A stretch of DNA of 64,000 nt from Sorghum bicolor (GCF_000003195.3 NC_012870.2:8424501-8488500), one strand, 5' to 3'; positions 44,590 to 56,912 are shown, counted from the stretch's first letter. Translations and numbers: made by a program. Notes: generated by a model from the sequence alone, not told the origin.

Positions 44590-47010
44590 ATGTAGAAAAG
44601 CTAAAACGTCTTATAATAAAGAATAGAGAGAGCACAAGAAAATCAAATCCCTTAAAAAACGCACCCTAAATATTGAGGCAATTCTAACTAATTCGGTGAA
44701 TCCCAAACAACGTGGGTGGCTCCCTTTCCGGTTCGATAGGCAGTACAATCGCTGAAGAATGTCCCATATTATCCCGTGATCCTACCATGTGCTTGTGCTA
44801 GTTTATTTTGGACAAATGCGCAAATGCAATGCACTCATCAAAGACCAAATCCGAGGACAATAATATGAAACAGTGACCTACGGGCTACGGCCATATGCGA
44901 CCACTCGCGCGACGTGATCGCTACCATGGCCACAGCCTACGGTTCACGCCTCAGGTAATAGCCCATTTCACTCTGATCCTCGTCCTCGGTAGCATTCCGT
45001 TTCCGCTTTGTATCAGCTTTGCTTTTTGCAGCTACTGTACTTCCTTGGACCGACGACACAACACGCAATCCAGCTCTTTGCATCCTAATGATGATGATAG
45101 GTGTTTGGTTGGGGATGCTAAAATTTAATAAATATTATAATTTATCTTATTTGATAATTATTGTCTAATCATAGACTAATTATGCTTAAAAGATTTGTCT
45201 CGTAACTTACTCTTTAGCTGTGTTTTTAGTCGTAAATAGTCTCTTCAGTCTGCTGGGGGACAGGCTTAACGCAGCTAATCCAGCCGCTTCAGTCTGCTGG
45301 AGCAGAAAATGTAAACCAAGTGATGATTATTATTGATTAGAACCACAGTCGGCAGCTTATGGTAGTAAACACCACGCGTGGGTGTGGCTTCCTAAGATGT
45401 CTCAACTTGCTATCGCCGATGGCAATTTCAGTGTGGGACCCGCCGACAGCTTGAAGTGGCAGTGGCTTCAGACTCAAGCTACGTGGAGGTAAGCGAGCAA
45501 GCAACTCAACTGGGTGTGGGTGGCCGTCAGCGTGTCTGCTGTTTGATCTTGCATTTGTAACGCTAAACTTTCAGGGTTAAGTTGCAGTGAACTTCTCTAG
45601 TACTGTTAAAACTAGAACTTGTATTTTCTACAATAAATTGCAGTCAAGATAAAACTAGACAAAATAGTCCTACATGCCCATTGGAACATATGAATTTAAG
45701 GGAAAACAACATCGTTCTCACTGCTTAATCCATAAATATGGCTTTGGTGCGGGGCAACACCAAAACAGGCCATTGCTCCGAGTCCAGATATCGGTCACTG
45801 CATGCGTTCCCATCCAAGAAAAGGGTGAGGAACAGACTCCAGGTAACCGAAAGAACCAGAAAATAACGGCAGGCATACGATCCTTGGCACCAACGTTTTC
45901 TAGCTAAAATGCGTTGAGTCACGAAGACGCATAGCAATTTTAGCTGCAGAAGAAAAGACTAAGCATCAACAGAATGGAAATATGCTGCCTTCCGGATCAA
46001 GATAAAACGCCAAGCCTCCTAACAAATTACATGAAAATGACAGCTTACAATCAGAACAGCAAGGATACAGGGCAGCACTGGAATAGGGTAATGAGCACAT
46101 TGCTTCTCTTTCACATAAATGGTGGCGTACTTGATGTGCTTTAGAACACCTGCAACAGGCATATGCAGAACACACTGGAATAGGGTAATGAGCGCATTGC
46201 TTCTCTTTCACATTAATGGTGGCATACTTGATGTGCATTAGAACACCTACAACAGGCATATGCAGCTACAGACAATGCGAGATATCTGTGATGAATACTT
46301 GAAAACCTAATTTCAAGTAAGAAACATACAGCGACACATAAGAACTGAGGCCTGAGGTCACGAACCTTGAAACGACAAGAAGAGATGAATGGCGCTTCCA
46401 GAAAATTATTAATCTCAATAGACAAACTGAGGACTAAGACCCAAAAGGCAAACAGATATAAATAGGACAGATGAATAAGGAAAGAATGCAGGATAATGAA
46501 GGAGTAAATGACAACCCTGAGGTAGGACGCATAATAACTGGATTAGCGATGTTGAAATCAGCTGTGTTGCCAACTCAAACAGAATTTCATTTTGTGCGCT
46601 ACACTACCATTACAACCGAATACATGAGAATAGTAGTTGCAATAACACTTAAACAAACATTGGTTGTAGTTAGCTTTACGACTATAGTTGATTGCAATGA
46701 TGGATGTGCCTGTATGATTTTTCAAAGCCATACGCCCATACACATACAGAATGCCAATTGTCGTCAGAATTCAGAAAACCACATGAGCAAGCAGTCTACT
46801 CCACCTGCTATCCATTTCTATACAATTAGTGCTAAATTTGCTCTAGCTACTGATCATGTAGTTGAACAAACATCATACAAGTTAACTAAATTCCCAATTA
46901 TACCATCTAGCCATTGTCATCATCTTGGGAGGAAACTAAGAAAATGCAAAACCATATCCATTTCTTCCCTGATCCTATGACAATGCTACATACAACAACG
47001 CTAATACAAA
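44590..47010. other. Intergenic DNA downstream of the GRAS gene
   Basis: It contains a truncated Tourist-like fragment near 45107-45220 (GTTTGGTTGG...AGACTAATTATGCTTAAAAG) and TTCAGTCTGCTGG twice near 45247 and 45290. A 97-bp tandem duplication lies at 46076-46268. No protein gene recognised. The part nearest 47020 may belong to the 3' UTR. Confidence 0.45.
46076..46268. repeat. 97-bp tandem duplication
   Basis: Two head-to-tail copies (46076-46172 and 46173-46268) both run from CACTGGAATAGGGTAATGAGC through TTCTCTTTCACAT to CAACAGGCATATGCAG, with a few differences (e.g. AGCACATTG/AGCGCATTG). Confidence 0.9.
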
Positions 47011-47019
47011 AAAAAGGAC

Positions 47020-48699
47020 TCACCGCCAAGCAGACACGGTGAGCAGCGGCCGCTTCTCCCAAGCCAGAGATAAGAACGCTGGTGGCAACTCAACAAGTGA
47101 ATACTTGTACTTTGAATCGTAATTCCAAAGCAAAAGATCAGCCTGACTCATGGCATAGTTGCTGAGCTTGACAGGCTCAAATCCACACCACTCCATCAAT
47201 GTCTGCCACTCCCTACTAGCCGCCATCCTATCAGTCCTCTCTTCGCCTTCCTCTGGCCCAATGGCCCTTCGAATGCGCTCCCCAAACATGCATCGCTCCA
47301 CCCTCACCCTCTCCGGTGAGTCCCGTGGCATCGCCACATCCAGTGACTCGAACACTGGCTTGTAATACAACAGTGCATTGGCAAACCGGTCAACGAACCC
47401 AGCTCGGTTCAGACTGACCTCATACTCCCCAAGGGTAACCACTGATGGATCGAGTGACTTAACCAGCTGGAGGACTCGTCGCACGGGTTCATCGGAGTCG
47501 CCAAGAAGGTGGTACAACTGGAGCATGAAATTGACGGCTACGGTCTCGTCAGGCTCAACGGAGAAATCCGACCGATCCAGCTCGTGCACTGGCCGCAGCA
47601 ATGGGACGAACTCGAAGTCCACCCCAAGAAGCTTGGCGAAGTCGCGGAGACGGGCACTGGTTGCGGCGAGGGACGTCGCAGGCTTTGGCCCCAAGTACGG
47701 CGAGGGTACACCGGAGATACGTACCCGGGACGGCTTCTCCCCCGGGCGAGTGGCGAGCGCCTGCAGCAGCGCCGCCCATTGGATACCCTGCACGATCCCG
47801 AAGTCAACGATATGGATCTTGGTCGCCGTGCCCGTAGCCTCCAGGATGGCCTGGTTGGCGGTCAGGTGCGCAAACTTGGAGTAGGGGCAGGCGTCATTGA
47901 GTGTCTTGTAGCAGAGCGTGAGCTCGTCGGAGGCGAAACGCGCGTCTACTGCCATCGTGGGTTGCGCCCCGCCGCCGCACGCGAGGCGGCGCGCCAGCGC
48001 GTCCGCGAAGTAGAACGCCACGCGCTCTGCGGGGTCCCCATCGTCGGAGGCGGCAGCGCGCACCTGGACGAGCTCCGCGGCAGCGAGCCCTGGGTCAGCG
48101 GCCGCTGTACGGGAGCAGGCGAGGAGGGACTGGAGGATGGGCGCGGAGCAGGAGGCGTCCAAGGAGCTCGGAGAGGAACACGCTGCCGGGGTAGCGACGG
48201 CGGCAGGCTGGGGAAGCGACGCCGGAGTGGCGGCCTCTGGCTGGGCCGCCGCGTCGACGGGGGCCACGGCGGGGGTGGCGACAGGGGCAGGGACGGGCGG
48301 CGGCGGGGTGGTGAAGATGAGGCGCTCGAGGTCGGAGTCCGCGAAGACCGGTGCGTCCCCGATGAGGCTGTCCATCCACACATCGGAGTCGAAGTCCGCG
48401 GCGCCGGCGAGGTCCGAGAACACCGCGTCGGCCGCGGACGTGCCGACGAAGGCGTCGGGGAAGAAATGGTCCGCCTGGGGCCACGCGCCGCCGCCGTAGG
48501 GGAGGGATGCCGCCGGGATCTGGCCGTGCGGGGGCGCCGGGGACGGCGGCATCGGCGGCGCCTGGCGCGGCGGGAGCGGGAGCGGCATCGGCGGCGGCGG
48601 CAGGTGGTGCCTCTGGTGCTGCTGCTGTTGCTGCTGCTGCTGAATCACCTGCTGCGCGATGGCCATGAGGTTGCCGCTGTCGGCGCACATGTACGCCAT
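47020..48699 (-). CDS. GRAS-domain transcription factor, SCARECROW-LIKE 4/7 type (559 aa, intronless)
   Basis: One open frame starting MAYMCADSGNLMAIAQQVIQ. A run of eight Gln (about residues 20-27) and a Pro-rich stretch come first. An acidic region (DFDSDVWMDSLIGDAP) could be an activation segment. The GRAS domain fills the C-terminal 370 residues: the VHIID motif is KIHIVDFGIVQGIQW near residue 296, followed by RISGVPSPYLGPKP, a PFYRE-like region (VAVNFMLQLYHLLGDSDEPV, ANALLYYKPVFESLDV) and the SAW motif with WQTLMEWCGFEPVKLSNYA and a final PLLTVSAWR. The N-terminus and VELPPAFLSLAWEKRPLL tail fit the SCL4/SCL7 branch. GRAS proteins act in the nucleus as transcription regulators, often through partner proteins; specific targets are not evident. 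The lack of introns is usual for the family. Confidence 0.93.
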   Translation of the reverse strand: MAYMCADSGNLMAIAQQVIQQQQQQQQHQRHHLPPPPMPLPLPPRQAPPMPPSPAPPHGQIPAASLPYGGGAWPQADHFFPDAFVGTSAADAVFSDLAGAADFDSDVWMDSLIGDAPVFADSDLERLIFTTPPPPVPAPVATPAVAPVDAAAQPEAATPASLPQPAAVATPAACSSPSSLDASCSAPILQSLLACSRTAAADPGLAAAELVQVRAAASDDGDPAERVAFYFADALARRLACGGGAQPTMAVDARFASDELTLCYKTLNDACPYSKFAHLTANQAILEATGTATKIHIVDFGIVQGIQWAALLQALATRPGEKPSRVRISGVPSPYLGPKPATSLAATSARLRDFAKLLGVDFEFVPLLRPVHELDRSDFSVEPDETVAVNFMLQLYHLLGDSDEPVRRVLQLVKSLDPSVVTLGEYEVSLNRAGFVDRFANALLYYKPVFESLDVAMPRDSPERVRVERCMFGERIRRAIGPEEGEERTDRMAASREWQTLMEWCGFEPVKLSNYAMSQADLLLWNYDSKYKYSLVELPPAFLSLAWEKRPLLTVSAWR

Positions 48700-49060
48700 G
48701 GCGCTCCCCGCCGTTCCCGGTGGGAGAATCGCGGAATGGTGGGTGGGGAGCGGCGCGGCGCGGCCGGGAGATTCGGCGGTGCTGTTTTGGGAGAATGGAT
48801 GGAAGGAAGGACCGGGGGGACGGCGGGGTGAGCGGCGGCAGGGGATTTAAAACAGTAGGGCGTGGGCACCGTGGTGGCACACTCGCAGGCACTGGCACTG
48901 TGCGGTGCGCAATTACGGGACTGTCCTCGGGTGTACAGAATCCTAGAGTGTAGTAGACCCTGCCCTCTCTGTCTGCGTAGAGTGGCATTGTATACCGTAC
49001 CGGTTGGCTTCAACGGTAAAATGAGAGCACTAGTCATGAGGGGGGTGCGGCTTGAACTGC
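48700..49060 (-). promoter_or_regulatory. Leader and proximal promoter of the GRAS gene
   Basis: GC-rich DNA upstream of the ATG. Read on the minus strand, TTTAAATCCCC at about 48842-48852 could be a TATA-like element. A frame on the minus strand is open across much of this region but its codons look shifted from the gene, so it is treated as non-coding. Confidence 0.35.
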
Positions 49061-49102
49061 GCCGATCAGGTGTGGCTCGCTAGGATCTTCTGCGATTGCT
49101 AA

Positions 49103-49335
49103 GACTCTGGTTAGTTTTCGAAAATTTCTTAATTTTTTAAAAAAATTTACGTCACATCAAATTTTTTAATGCATATTTAAAACATTAAATATAAATAAAA
49201 AAATAATTATTTTTTCTGTAATTTAGAAGATGAATCTTTTAAACCTAATTAATTCATGATTAAACAACAATTGCCAAAAAAAATAAAAATACTACAGCAC
49301 TTAAAAAATTTTCACCTCCTCAATTAAACAAGACC
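49103..49335. mobile_element. Diverged Tourist-like MITE (GGCCTTGTTTAGTT family)
   Basis: Degraded ends GACTCTGGTTAGTTTTCG and CAATTAAACAAGACC with an intact 3-bp duplication TAA (49100-49102, 49336-49338). Interior motifs (ACGTCACATCAAATTTTTTAATGCATATTTAAAACATTAAATAT) match the family. Confidence 0.75.
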
Positions 49336-49339
49336 TAAA

Positions 49340-50820
49340 TAACCATGCCAGATTTCTTCACTGCAAGCCAGCATCGAATAGCGTTTGAGTGGAAAGAAAA
49401 CAAAACATTACGAGTAATAGAATTAGAATTATATAATTGAAACATAGCCAATAATGGGCATTAGTCTACTATACCAAACTTTCACTAACTTCAATTGTAA
49501 ACCGCGATTACTTAGCCCTATTTAAAAGTTAAGGGCTAGTTATTAGCTACAACTAAAAACTAGCTAGGGATTGCCCTTGTTTTTTTTTGTGTGTCTCTCA
49601 GCGAGATAGTTCTCCCAAAAATGAACCCGAACAACAGTAACACAAGAGTAATGGGGTGCAAGTATGCAAAAGTTCTACACTGACTGGTATGGATTCCAAC
49701 TCTACACACTAACACAAGATGACAATGAGTTACAAGGTGACCCGCGAGTTGTCATGTTTGAATTTGATCAAATTACTATCACTAGAGGGAACACATGTAT
49801 GGCAAACACAAATCTATAAACTAGATCAAGGATGCAATAGGAAGCTCAAAGAATTCAGTTAAACTTATCAGTCGAATTTGTCAGACATTCAACAGTATTT
49901 TTCTCTCAAAACAGTCAACAATACTTTCCGTTATGGCTTATCAGCCAAACGAACTGTAATGATCACACTTTATCGCATAACACTGGTACCACAAGAAGCT
50001 TACAAGACAACACTTCAACTCCCAATTCATGAATTATAACAAGTGGTAGAAATACACAAATAAGGAGTTTTGTGAATTCAACGTGTCAAGTGGCAACCTG
50101 GGCAACGAATCAACAAACTTATGGCATCCTGATGGCTTTGAGAGCATCTTGGTGGCAAGCCACGTTTCAAAGCAGTGAGAAATGTCATGTATGCAATAGT
50201 TAGGGGATAAAGTTTGAAAAAAAAATACTGGATTATCTATGGGCCTATGCTACCCATAAGAATGAGATGGTCGTCCAAATGGATATCTGCGGTTGTTCTC
50301 TACTCTAATTAAATAAATTAAATAAAAAAATAAAGAAAAAAGTTATCTATTTAGTTCACTAAATTAGATTAGGGAAAAACTGCAGGTATTCATTTGAAGC
50401 ACCGTCCTCATCCTTAGCCCAACGACCGAGTAAAGCCAGTAGAAAAGAGGAGTGGCACAAATAGATGAGGCCCTCGACAAATATAACACAACATCGACCT
50501 TCTCTCACCTTGGCTCCTTTATATACTTTGCTACTATACTATACATATAAACTGCATAGCGTAAAATATTGTACTGCATGAAATTTTCTCGAAAAGAAAC
50601 CAAATTCACAGTAAAAAGGATCAGTACATTTTGGAAGAACTTCAGACACCTTACATCATAACTGTTCTAAATGTGGGCTACTACTTTTCTCCGCCCACAT
50701 ACTATGTGGAGTCGCCAATGGATGCTTAATGCACGGTCGAAGGAAAAGTTAGCTTGCTTACATGCTTTGCTTAACAGACCGAATTGAAAAGCTGAGGAAG
50801 GGAATGGCTATTTTCTTGTG
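49340..50820. other. Intergenic DNA, no gene recognised
   Basis: AT-rich with short frames. It includes the second short CTTATCAGTC/CTTATCAGCC repeat at 49858-49950. Nothing else was identified. Confidence 0.5.
49858..49950. repeat. Short dispersed repeat, copy 2 (CTTATCAGCC motif)
   Basis: It matches the repeat at 5928-6026 in motif order: AACTTATCAGTCGAAT, CAGTATTTTTCTCTCA and GGCTTATCAGCCAAAC. Confidence 0.5.
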
Positions 50821-50824
50821 CTAA

Positions 50825-51057
50825 GAGCACCCACAATAGTATGAGCTATAGTTTCTAACTCTAAACCAATTTCTTCAATAATGCTAACTTATAGCATATA
50901 TCTCATAACATGGATAGACTCACATGGCACTCTCACATGATTTTGAAATATATGTATGAGTCTAGCTCTTGGCCATGAGCTACCTTTTCTTTCTCTTATA
51001 TTAAAATATGAAAATTTTGGTTAGAGCTAGCTTATGGGTCACCCATTACGGGTGCCC
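50825..51057. mobile_element. Tourist-like MITE with GAGCACCCACAAT ends
   Basis: Ends GAGCACCCACAAT and ATTACGGGTGCCC, flanked by TAA on both sides (50822-50824, 51058-51060). Length 233 bp; inner arms partly complementary (ATGAGCTATAGTTTCT against the GAGCTAGCTTATGG region). Confidence 0.8.
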
Positions 51058-51058
51058 T

Positions 51059-51506
51059 AAGAGGAATTCTAATAGCTCCGCTATTCTTATTTTAGAGTAT
51101 ATTTTAAATTTTATATAGCAAAAAGCAGTCTTTCAATATATGTGCTATTTAGCATGGTAAAATAGGAACTGGCTATCCTTTCATTTTCAATGACCATATA
51201 AAGCCAATCACGAGCAATTGCTATCTAAAGATGACGAATAACAAGGTTGTTGTAGACTCTTACGTTATTTATGACCTTTTTTTGTAAAATAGTTAAAACT
51301 ATAGATATTTTTTACAACTTCAACAGGCGATTCCTCCCCACTTGAATTTATTGAACTATAGTATTGGTAACCTATTACAAAGATGTTTACAAGTATTGGG
51401 GAAGAAATTGCTTTTTTGGCTACATATTACATTCATAGAATTGTTCGTCGTCATTTTTCTATAGTGCCTATTAATATTAGCCAAGCTATTAGAGTCATTC
51501 TCACAG
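51059..51506. mobile_element. Possible MITE with TCTAATAGC ends
   Basis: AGAGGAATTCTAATAGCTCCGCTATT at the left and ATTAGCCAAGCTATTAGAGTCATTCTCA at the right form imperfect inverted ends of about 25 bp. It directly abuts the preceding MITE. Target duplication uncertain. Confidence 0.5.
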
Positions 51507-51889
51507 ACTTTCTATAAAACACAAAGAAAAACATTTTAGAAATTCAGTCTGAAGTGTCGCCAAATTGGTATGTGGTTCCGGACAATTAAATGGTTTTAGA
51601 CCGACTAAGTTTTAGACCAACGAATCCAACCATACACAAATGGGTTGTTGCAATCCTTTTTCTCAAAAGATCTGTTATCGCAATCCTTGCACTCAACAAA
51701 ATGGTGTCCGGTCCCGGACAACGAAATGGTGAAATGGTTAAACGCCGATCTAGACTTAAGTTGATCTCCAGCTGCTGTCAACTGTAGACTGTGGAAGCTT
51801 GTTATGTTTACACAAGATCTTCCAAACCAACGTGTGTCGAGCGCCGCTCCGACCGACGTTCCCGGCTCCATCACTGTTGATCCCCGTCC

Positions 51890-52400
51890 CCTTAGAGATG
51901 TCAACAGGCCCCGTCCCTCATTTTCCGTGGAGAATTTAGTCATTAGGAAACGAAGATGGTACAGATTTTGTCCTCACGAAGAATTAAACGGGGCTAAAAT
52001 TGTTCCTGTCAGGATTCATGGAGCCGGGAATTGTATGTATGCCCCCGTCCCTGCTCCCGATCCAATTTTGATGGCCCATTTTCTTTCAAGGTTCATTAAT
52101 TATAGTAAAGTTGAAATCTTAAATCTTTATTTTTTAGTCTCGAATGTGAATCTTTGTAGAAGGGATTTGTTTCTATACCATTAATTGAATTTGTGAATAA
52201 TTGATATCACATAAACTAACATGAACTAATGCAGATACGGAGAACCTCACAGAAATTATTCCCGGGACGAGGATAGGGAGAAAATCTCCCCTGTGACATT
52301 TGGTGGGGACGCGGATGGGGGAAGTTTCTTCCCCACAGGGACGAGGACGGGGATGAGGAAGGACTCCTCGACGGAGAATTCTCCATTGACATCTTGACTT
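51890..52400. mobile_element. GATGTCAACAGG-end element with CCCCGTCCC blocks
   Basis: The left end AGAGATGTCAACAGGCCCCGTCCC and right end GAATTCTCCATTGACATCTTGAC are inverted. The subterminal parts contain repeated CCCCGTCCC and GGGACGAGGA blocks. This is a repeat pattern often seen in plant genomes; superfamily not assigned. Frames inside are not considered genes. Confidence 0.5.
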
Positions 52401-52949
52401 CTCCTTCAGCCACCACGCTCAAGAGAGTGAGGATCTATCATTTTTAATAAGTTTTCAGTAGATTAAGTTTCTAAGGTTAAAGTCTTAATGTCAAGTTCTT
52501 TGGTACTAGAGATTTATCTCCTCCTTCTCCTCTCTGGCAGCGGCGCGGAGGTACAATGGACTCTTTTTATTCACGACGGGGTTGTTGAAGATGAGGATGA
52601 CAACTTTGACGTCAACAACTTCGTGACTTCATCGGCACGATAACATGGAGATTTTTTTCTGGACAGTGACATCAAAGTAGAGATGATATCGCCACCATGA
52701 AATACTTTTCTCTATATTTTTTTCTTCGTTTTGTTGTTGTTAGATCTAGCCTTAACGGTAGAATAAGTCAATCTTTTTGTTCTTTGGTGCCAGAAAGAAA
52801 AAGAAAGACACAAAAAATGAGAAGTTTCTCTAACTCCGCTTGCAAGAATGTTGATCGTTGTTCATTGAATATTTGTTTTCAAGGCATTTTCCAAGTTTTT
52901 TACCTATGTAGTCATATATACGAAGCGTTAGATTTGAGATCTAGTGTTA

Positions 52950-53175
52950 GGCTTTGTCTAAATGTCAAAAGTTTTTGAAGTTTGATATTGTAGCACTTTC
53001 GTTTGTATTTGATAATTATTATTTAACCATAGACTAACTAGACTCATAAGATTCGTCTCGCAAATTAAAGATAAACTATGTAATTAGTTATTTTTTATTT
53101 ATATTTAATGTTCCATGTATGTGTCTAAAGATTCGATGGGATGAAAAATCTTATAAATTTTTGGAATTTTGGATA
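52950..53175. mobile_element. Diverged Tourist-like MITE (GGCCTTGTTTAGTT family)
   Basis: Internal motifs of the family are present (TTGTAGCACTTTCGTTTG, ATAGACTAACTAGACTCA, AAGATTCGATGGGATG), but both ends are decayed (GGCTTTGTCTAAATG at the left). It lies about 20 bp from the next intact copy. Confidence 0.65.
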
Positions 53176-53194
53176 GTAGCATGAGTATAATTTA

Positions 53195-53426
53195 GGCCTT
53201 GTTTAGTTTCCAAAAAATTTCAAGATTCCCTGTCACATCGAATCTTACGGCACATGCATAGAGTATTAAATTTAGACGAAAACAAAAACTAATTACACAG
53301 TTTGTCTGTAAATCGCGAGATTAATCTTTTGGCCATAATTAGTCTATGATTGGACAATATTAGTCACAAATAAACGAAAGTGCTACAATACTAAAAATCT
53401 AAAAATTTTGCCAACTAAACAAGGCC
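53195..53426. mobile_element. Tourist-like MITE (GGCCTTGTTTAGTT family)
   Basis: A 232-bp element with ends GGCCTTGTTTAGTTTCC and CCAACTAAACAAGGCC and the duplication TTA. Confidence 0.9.
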
Positions 53427-53429
53427 TTA

Positions 53430-54205
53430 TATAAAAATCAATTTATAAATGTTCGTCCGGGGAGAAAAAATATCTTCCAAACCAACCACTGCCGGTGGAG
53501 CACACTGCCACGCCACACGACGACCGTTTCCTCGCACAGGCACAGTAGTGCAGCGTGCGGCCGTGCCCTACCGGCCCGTGACGTCTCTCTCGCTCTCTCC
53601 CTGTCACTCCGGACCACGAGACCCCCGCCCCACCTGCCAATGGAACACACTGCAGAGGCAGCGCACGCCCGGGCCGGGCCGGGGTGGAGGGGACCCCCGA
53701 TCTGATCGGCCGAGGGGTACCGAGCCGAGGCCACATCCTGTTGGCCGTGGCCCGCGCCGGCGTGCCGCGCTCGTCCCCAGCCTGCCTGGGTAGCCTCGGG
53801 ACGCCGTCCCGTGACGTGACCTTGCGGTTCCCCTGATCCCGGCCTCGCGCGCGGGTGGCGGCCCCCACCTCCCTGTCGCACCACTGTGCCACTGGCACTC
53901 TGCGCCACTGCGTGTGCTGTGCTGGCTGCCTGGGAGAGCGGGACGGAGGGACACAGCACCTCGCGGCTCGTCCGTACGGGGCGGTACAGAGCTTTGACTG
54001 TCCTGCCACGTCCGATCGGCTGGCACGCCCTACTCGTCTACGTGGCGCGGGGCCCGGGGTCATAAACCAAAAGTTAATGCGGGGCATAGTGCGGCCCTTT
54101 TTTGCCCCTGAATTCGGGAATCGGGACTAGCCACAGCCGTGAACTGGGGTGATTGGCTCCGTGCCATGGCTCGTTTGTCCAAAACCCCAAACCAAACCAC
54201 TTGTC
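53430..54205. other. GC-rich island between two MITEs, no gene recognised
   Basis: About 750 bp of GC-rich DNA with long overlapping open frames on both strands. The longest is 53443..54087 on the minus strand, about 214 aa. Open frames in all phases are expected at this base composition. The translations are Arg-, Ala- and Pro-rich without a domain I recognise. It may be a promoter/leader region or relic gene sequence. Confidence 0.4.
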
Positions 54206-54211
54206 CGGCCA

Positions 54212-54444
54212 AGGCCTTGTTTAGTTTCCAAAAATTTTCAAGATTCCCCGTCACATCGAATCTTTAAACGTATGCATAAAACATTAAATATAAATAAAAA
54301 TAAAAACTAATTGCACAGTTTGCCTGTAATTTACGAGATGAATCTTTTGAGCCTAGTTAGTCCATGATTGGACAATACTTTTCAAATACAAACGAAAGTG
54401 CTACAGTAGCCGAAGGCAAAAATTTTCGCAAACTAAACAAGGCC
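54212..54444. mobile_element. Tourist-like MITE (GGCCTTGTTTAGTT family)
   Basis: A 233-bp element with ends GGCCTTGTTTAGTTTCC and GCAAACTAAACAAGGCC and the duplication CAA. Confidence 0.88.
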
Positions 54445-54449
54445 CAAGA

Positions 54450-56415
54450 ATTCTGCGCGCACGGGCTTCCAATCATACTGCGTGAAAACATCAGTACACG
54501 TGCAATTAGAAAACAACCGTGGTGTTTACCGAGTGAGGACAAGAATGGGCCGGGCGAAAACTGCTGCTGCTCTTCGCCTTCAATTGAAGGGCGAGGCAGG
54601 GTGGAAGCGTCGAAGGAGTCTGATCGTCTCGTTTTCACATTTCACACTACTCCAGCGGTGGCTCCCGCCACCAAATGTGCAAGAGGAGCAGGCGATGACA
54701 GGCACCCCCATTGATGATCGTTCACGCCAGCGAGCGCGAGAGGCAGGGACGGGACAGCCGGACAGGTCCCCATCCCCCGGCGCCGCGCCGGCCGGCCCCG
54801 GTGGGAGTGGGACGCACGAATGCACGGTCCTCCAAAGCGAGCGCCCGTGGGAACGGCGCTCGAAGCGGCCCCGCCGGCGACGTCAGCCTCGGGGCCGACG
54901 GGTAATTTCTCGTTTCCCCTGTCGGCTCCTTTTTCGCGTTTCTTTTCGGGCACGCGGATCAATGCGCCCCCTGCCCCCTCCTTCCATGACGTTGCCGCAA
55001 CGAATGGCACGACTGCACGAGGACGGAGGACGGCGATGTCTCCGTGCAGGCGTGCACCGTGCACGCTCCCGTCTGCGACGTGTGCATGGAGCTGATAATT
55101 GGTTTCCAAGTACCTTCTCTTTTAATTTGTTGTGCGGGGTAACAAGTACGGTACTGTAGACTGCAGTAGGAGTATACATGCTGAGCTTGAACCAAATCAT
55201 GTGGTATTGTGGTATCGCTTTCTTGCAGAGGAAAATTCTCTGCTTATTACTGCCGGTAATTACTGTATCGAAAAACACCCTCCGTGACTGTACGTACGTT
55301 GTTTCGTGCACATGATAAAAAGCAACGAAAATGATTGTGGCAAGACAATCATGATGCCTAACCGTATCGGAACTAGGACTGACCCTTATCTAACCACGCA
55401 CCATGGACTATAGATCTCGCTTTACCAATAAACTAGTGCGCGCCCTCGTAATCTAATCGTTTTTACACGTGCACCGGTCGCGCGGATGACGTGTTTATGG
55501 GGGGCCTGAAAATGATTGTGCCTCGACTGTGAGGGCCAAATTACGTATATACGCTGAACATCATCGATCCCCGGTCAACAGTAGGAGTAGATTTTTTGTA
55601 AGCAATGGCGCTGTCGGGACGTGAATCTCGAGCCCACCGCTGGGGAAGCGTGCGCTCCGGCCGTATATGAGCCGGGAAAGGCAAGGAGCACCATAATATG
55701 GTCTTTACCACAGCACGCGAGTAAATTTTTTTTTTTATAAAGATGTCCACTGCATAAGCATAAAATCGGTTCCTAATCGAAGATTTCACTTGGGTTTAAC
55801 GACTTTTCTATCTGTCGGCTTGTGGTTTTCCTACTACCAGTACGTGTTTTCCCTCCAGATTTGGCAAAGCACGAAGGTCTAGCAAGCAGTAGTTTGTATA
55901 TGTTCTGCTGCGAGCCTTGGGATAGATCTGATTGTGACTCGCAACGACTCGTAGTTTTTATCACAGCTTTTGTTGTGAGATAAAAAGCGCCCCAAGAAAA
56001 TACAAAAAAGTGATCGCACCAACGAGCGCCGAGTTCCAAAGACGGGGGCAAATTAATCCAGCGACCGAAAGCCCCAAAATGCAGCGCGGTCAAGCGGCGC
56101 CTTCACACCAGGTCCGCCAGTGAGGAGTGGCGAGTGCGGACGTCGCCGTCGCCGACGACGTCGATCGCGGCCGCCTGGTCCTGGCGTCGTCACCAACCCG
56201 GCTGGCGCGACGTCGACCGCCCATGCGCGCGCGCACACAAAAGCTCTCCCTCTCCCCGGTCGCCGGTCAGGCCTCTAGCCTCTAGCTCGCGCGCGTGTAT
56301 CATTGGGCCATTGGCCATCCCAGGCATAGTCCCATGCTGCGGCAGGCAGCTCCGCGCGTCCCTGTCCGGGATGTGCGTGGCGCCACTCACTCACTGGCTT
56401 GACCGCGCTTTATTA
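54450..56415. other. GC-rich intergenic DNA, no gene recognised
   Basis: It contains several overlapping open frames of 100-225 codons (e.g. 54482..55159 plus, 54642..55109 minus) that are Arg-, Pro- and Gly-rich and show no family motif. ACGT-core words and a T13 tract near 55725 are present. Not called coding. Confidence 0.4.
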
Positions 56416-56419
56416 ACTA

Positions 56420-56662
56420 GGCCTTGTTTAGTTCCGAAAAAATTTCGGATTTCGGTACTGTAGCAATTTCGTTTGTTTGTGACAAATATTATTTAATTAT
56501 GGACTAACTAGGATCAAAAGATTCGTCTCGTGATTTCCAGCTAAACTGTGTAATTAGTTTTTTCTTTCGTTTATATTTAATGCTTCATGCATGTGTCGCA
56601 AGATTAGATGTGACGGAGAATCTTGAAAACTTTTTTCTTTTTTGGGTGAACTAAACAAGGCC
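56420..56662. mobile_element. Tourist-like MITE (GGCCTTGTTTAGTT family)
   Basis: A 243-bp element with ends GGCCTTGTTTAGTTCCG and GTGAACTAAACAAGGCC. Its flanks are CTA on the left and TAG on the right, which extend the inverted repeat rather than showing a clear direct repeat. Confidence 0.82.
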
Positions 56663-56912
56663 TAGTTGATCTCCAGCTACCAGACGACGCGTGACAAATT
56701 TTGCCGGTCGCGTTCAGTGGCGCACTCGTGCGGCTGGCTCGATGGGCAAAGGCGGGCGGGGCGGGCAAGTCGCGCAGGCGGGGCCGAAAGCTGCGTGGCC
56801 GCGTCTGAAAACTGGCACCGGAAGCGCCGTTGCTTGCGGACTACTGGAAGTGTGGTCACGTCTCGTTCCACTTCCATCGATTGCCACCAGCGAAGACTCA
56901 CTCAAATATTTA

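Noticed and set aside
47509..48831. Plus-strand frame of 440 codons opposite the GRAS gene
   Set aside because: It is antisense to a clear GRAS domain and Arg/Gly-rich. A shadow of GC-rich codons.
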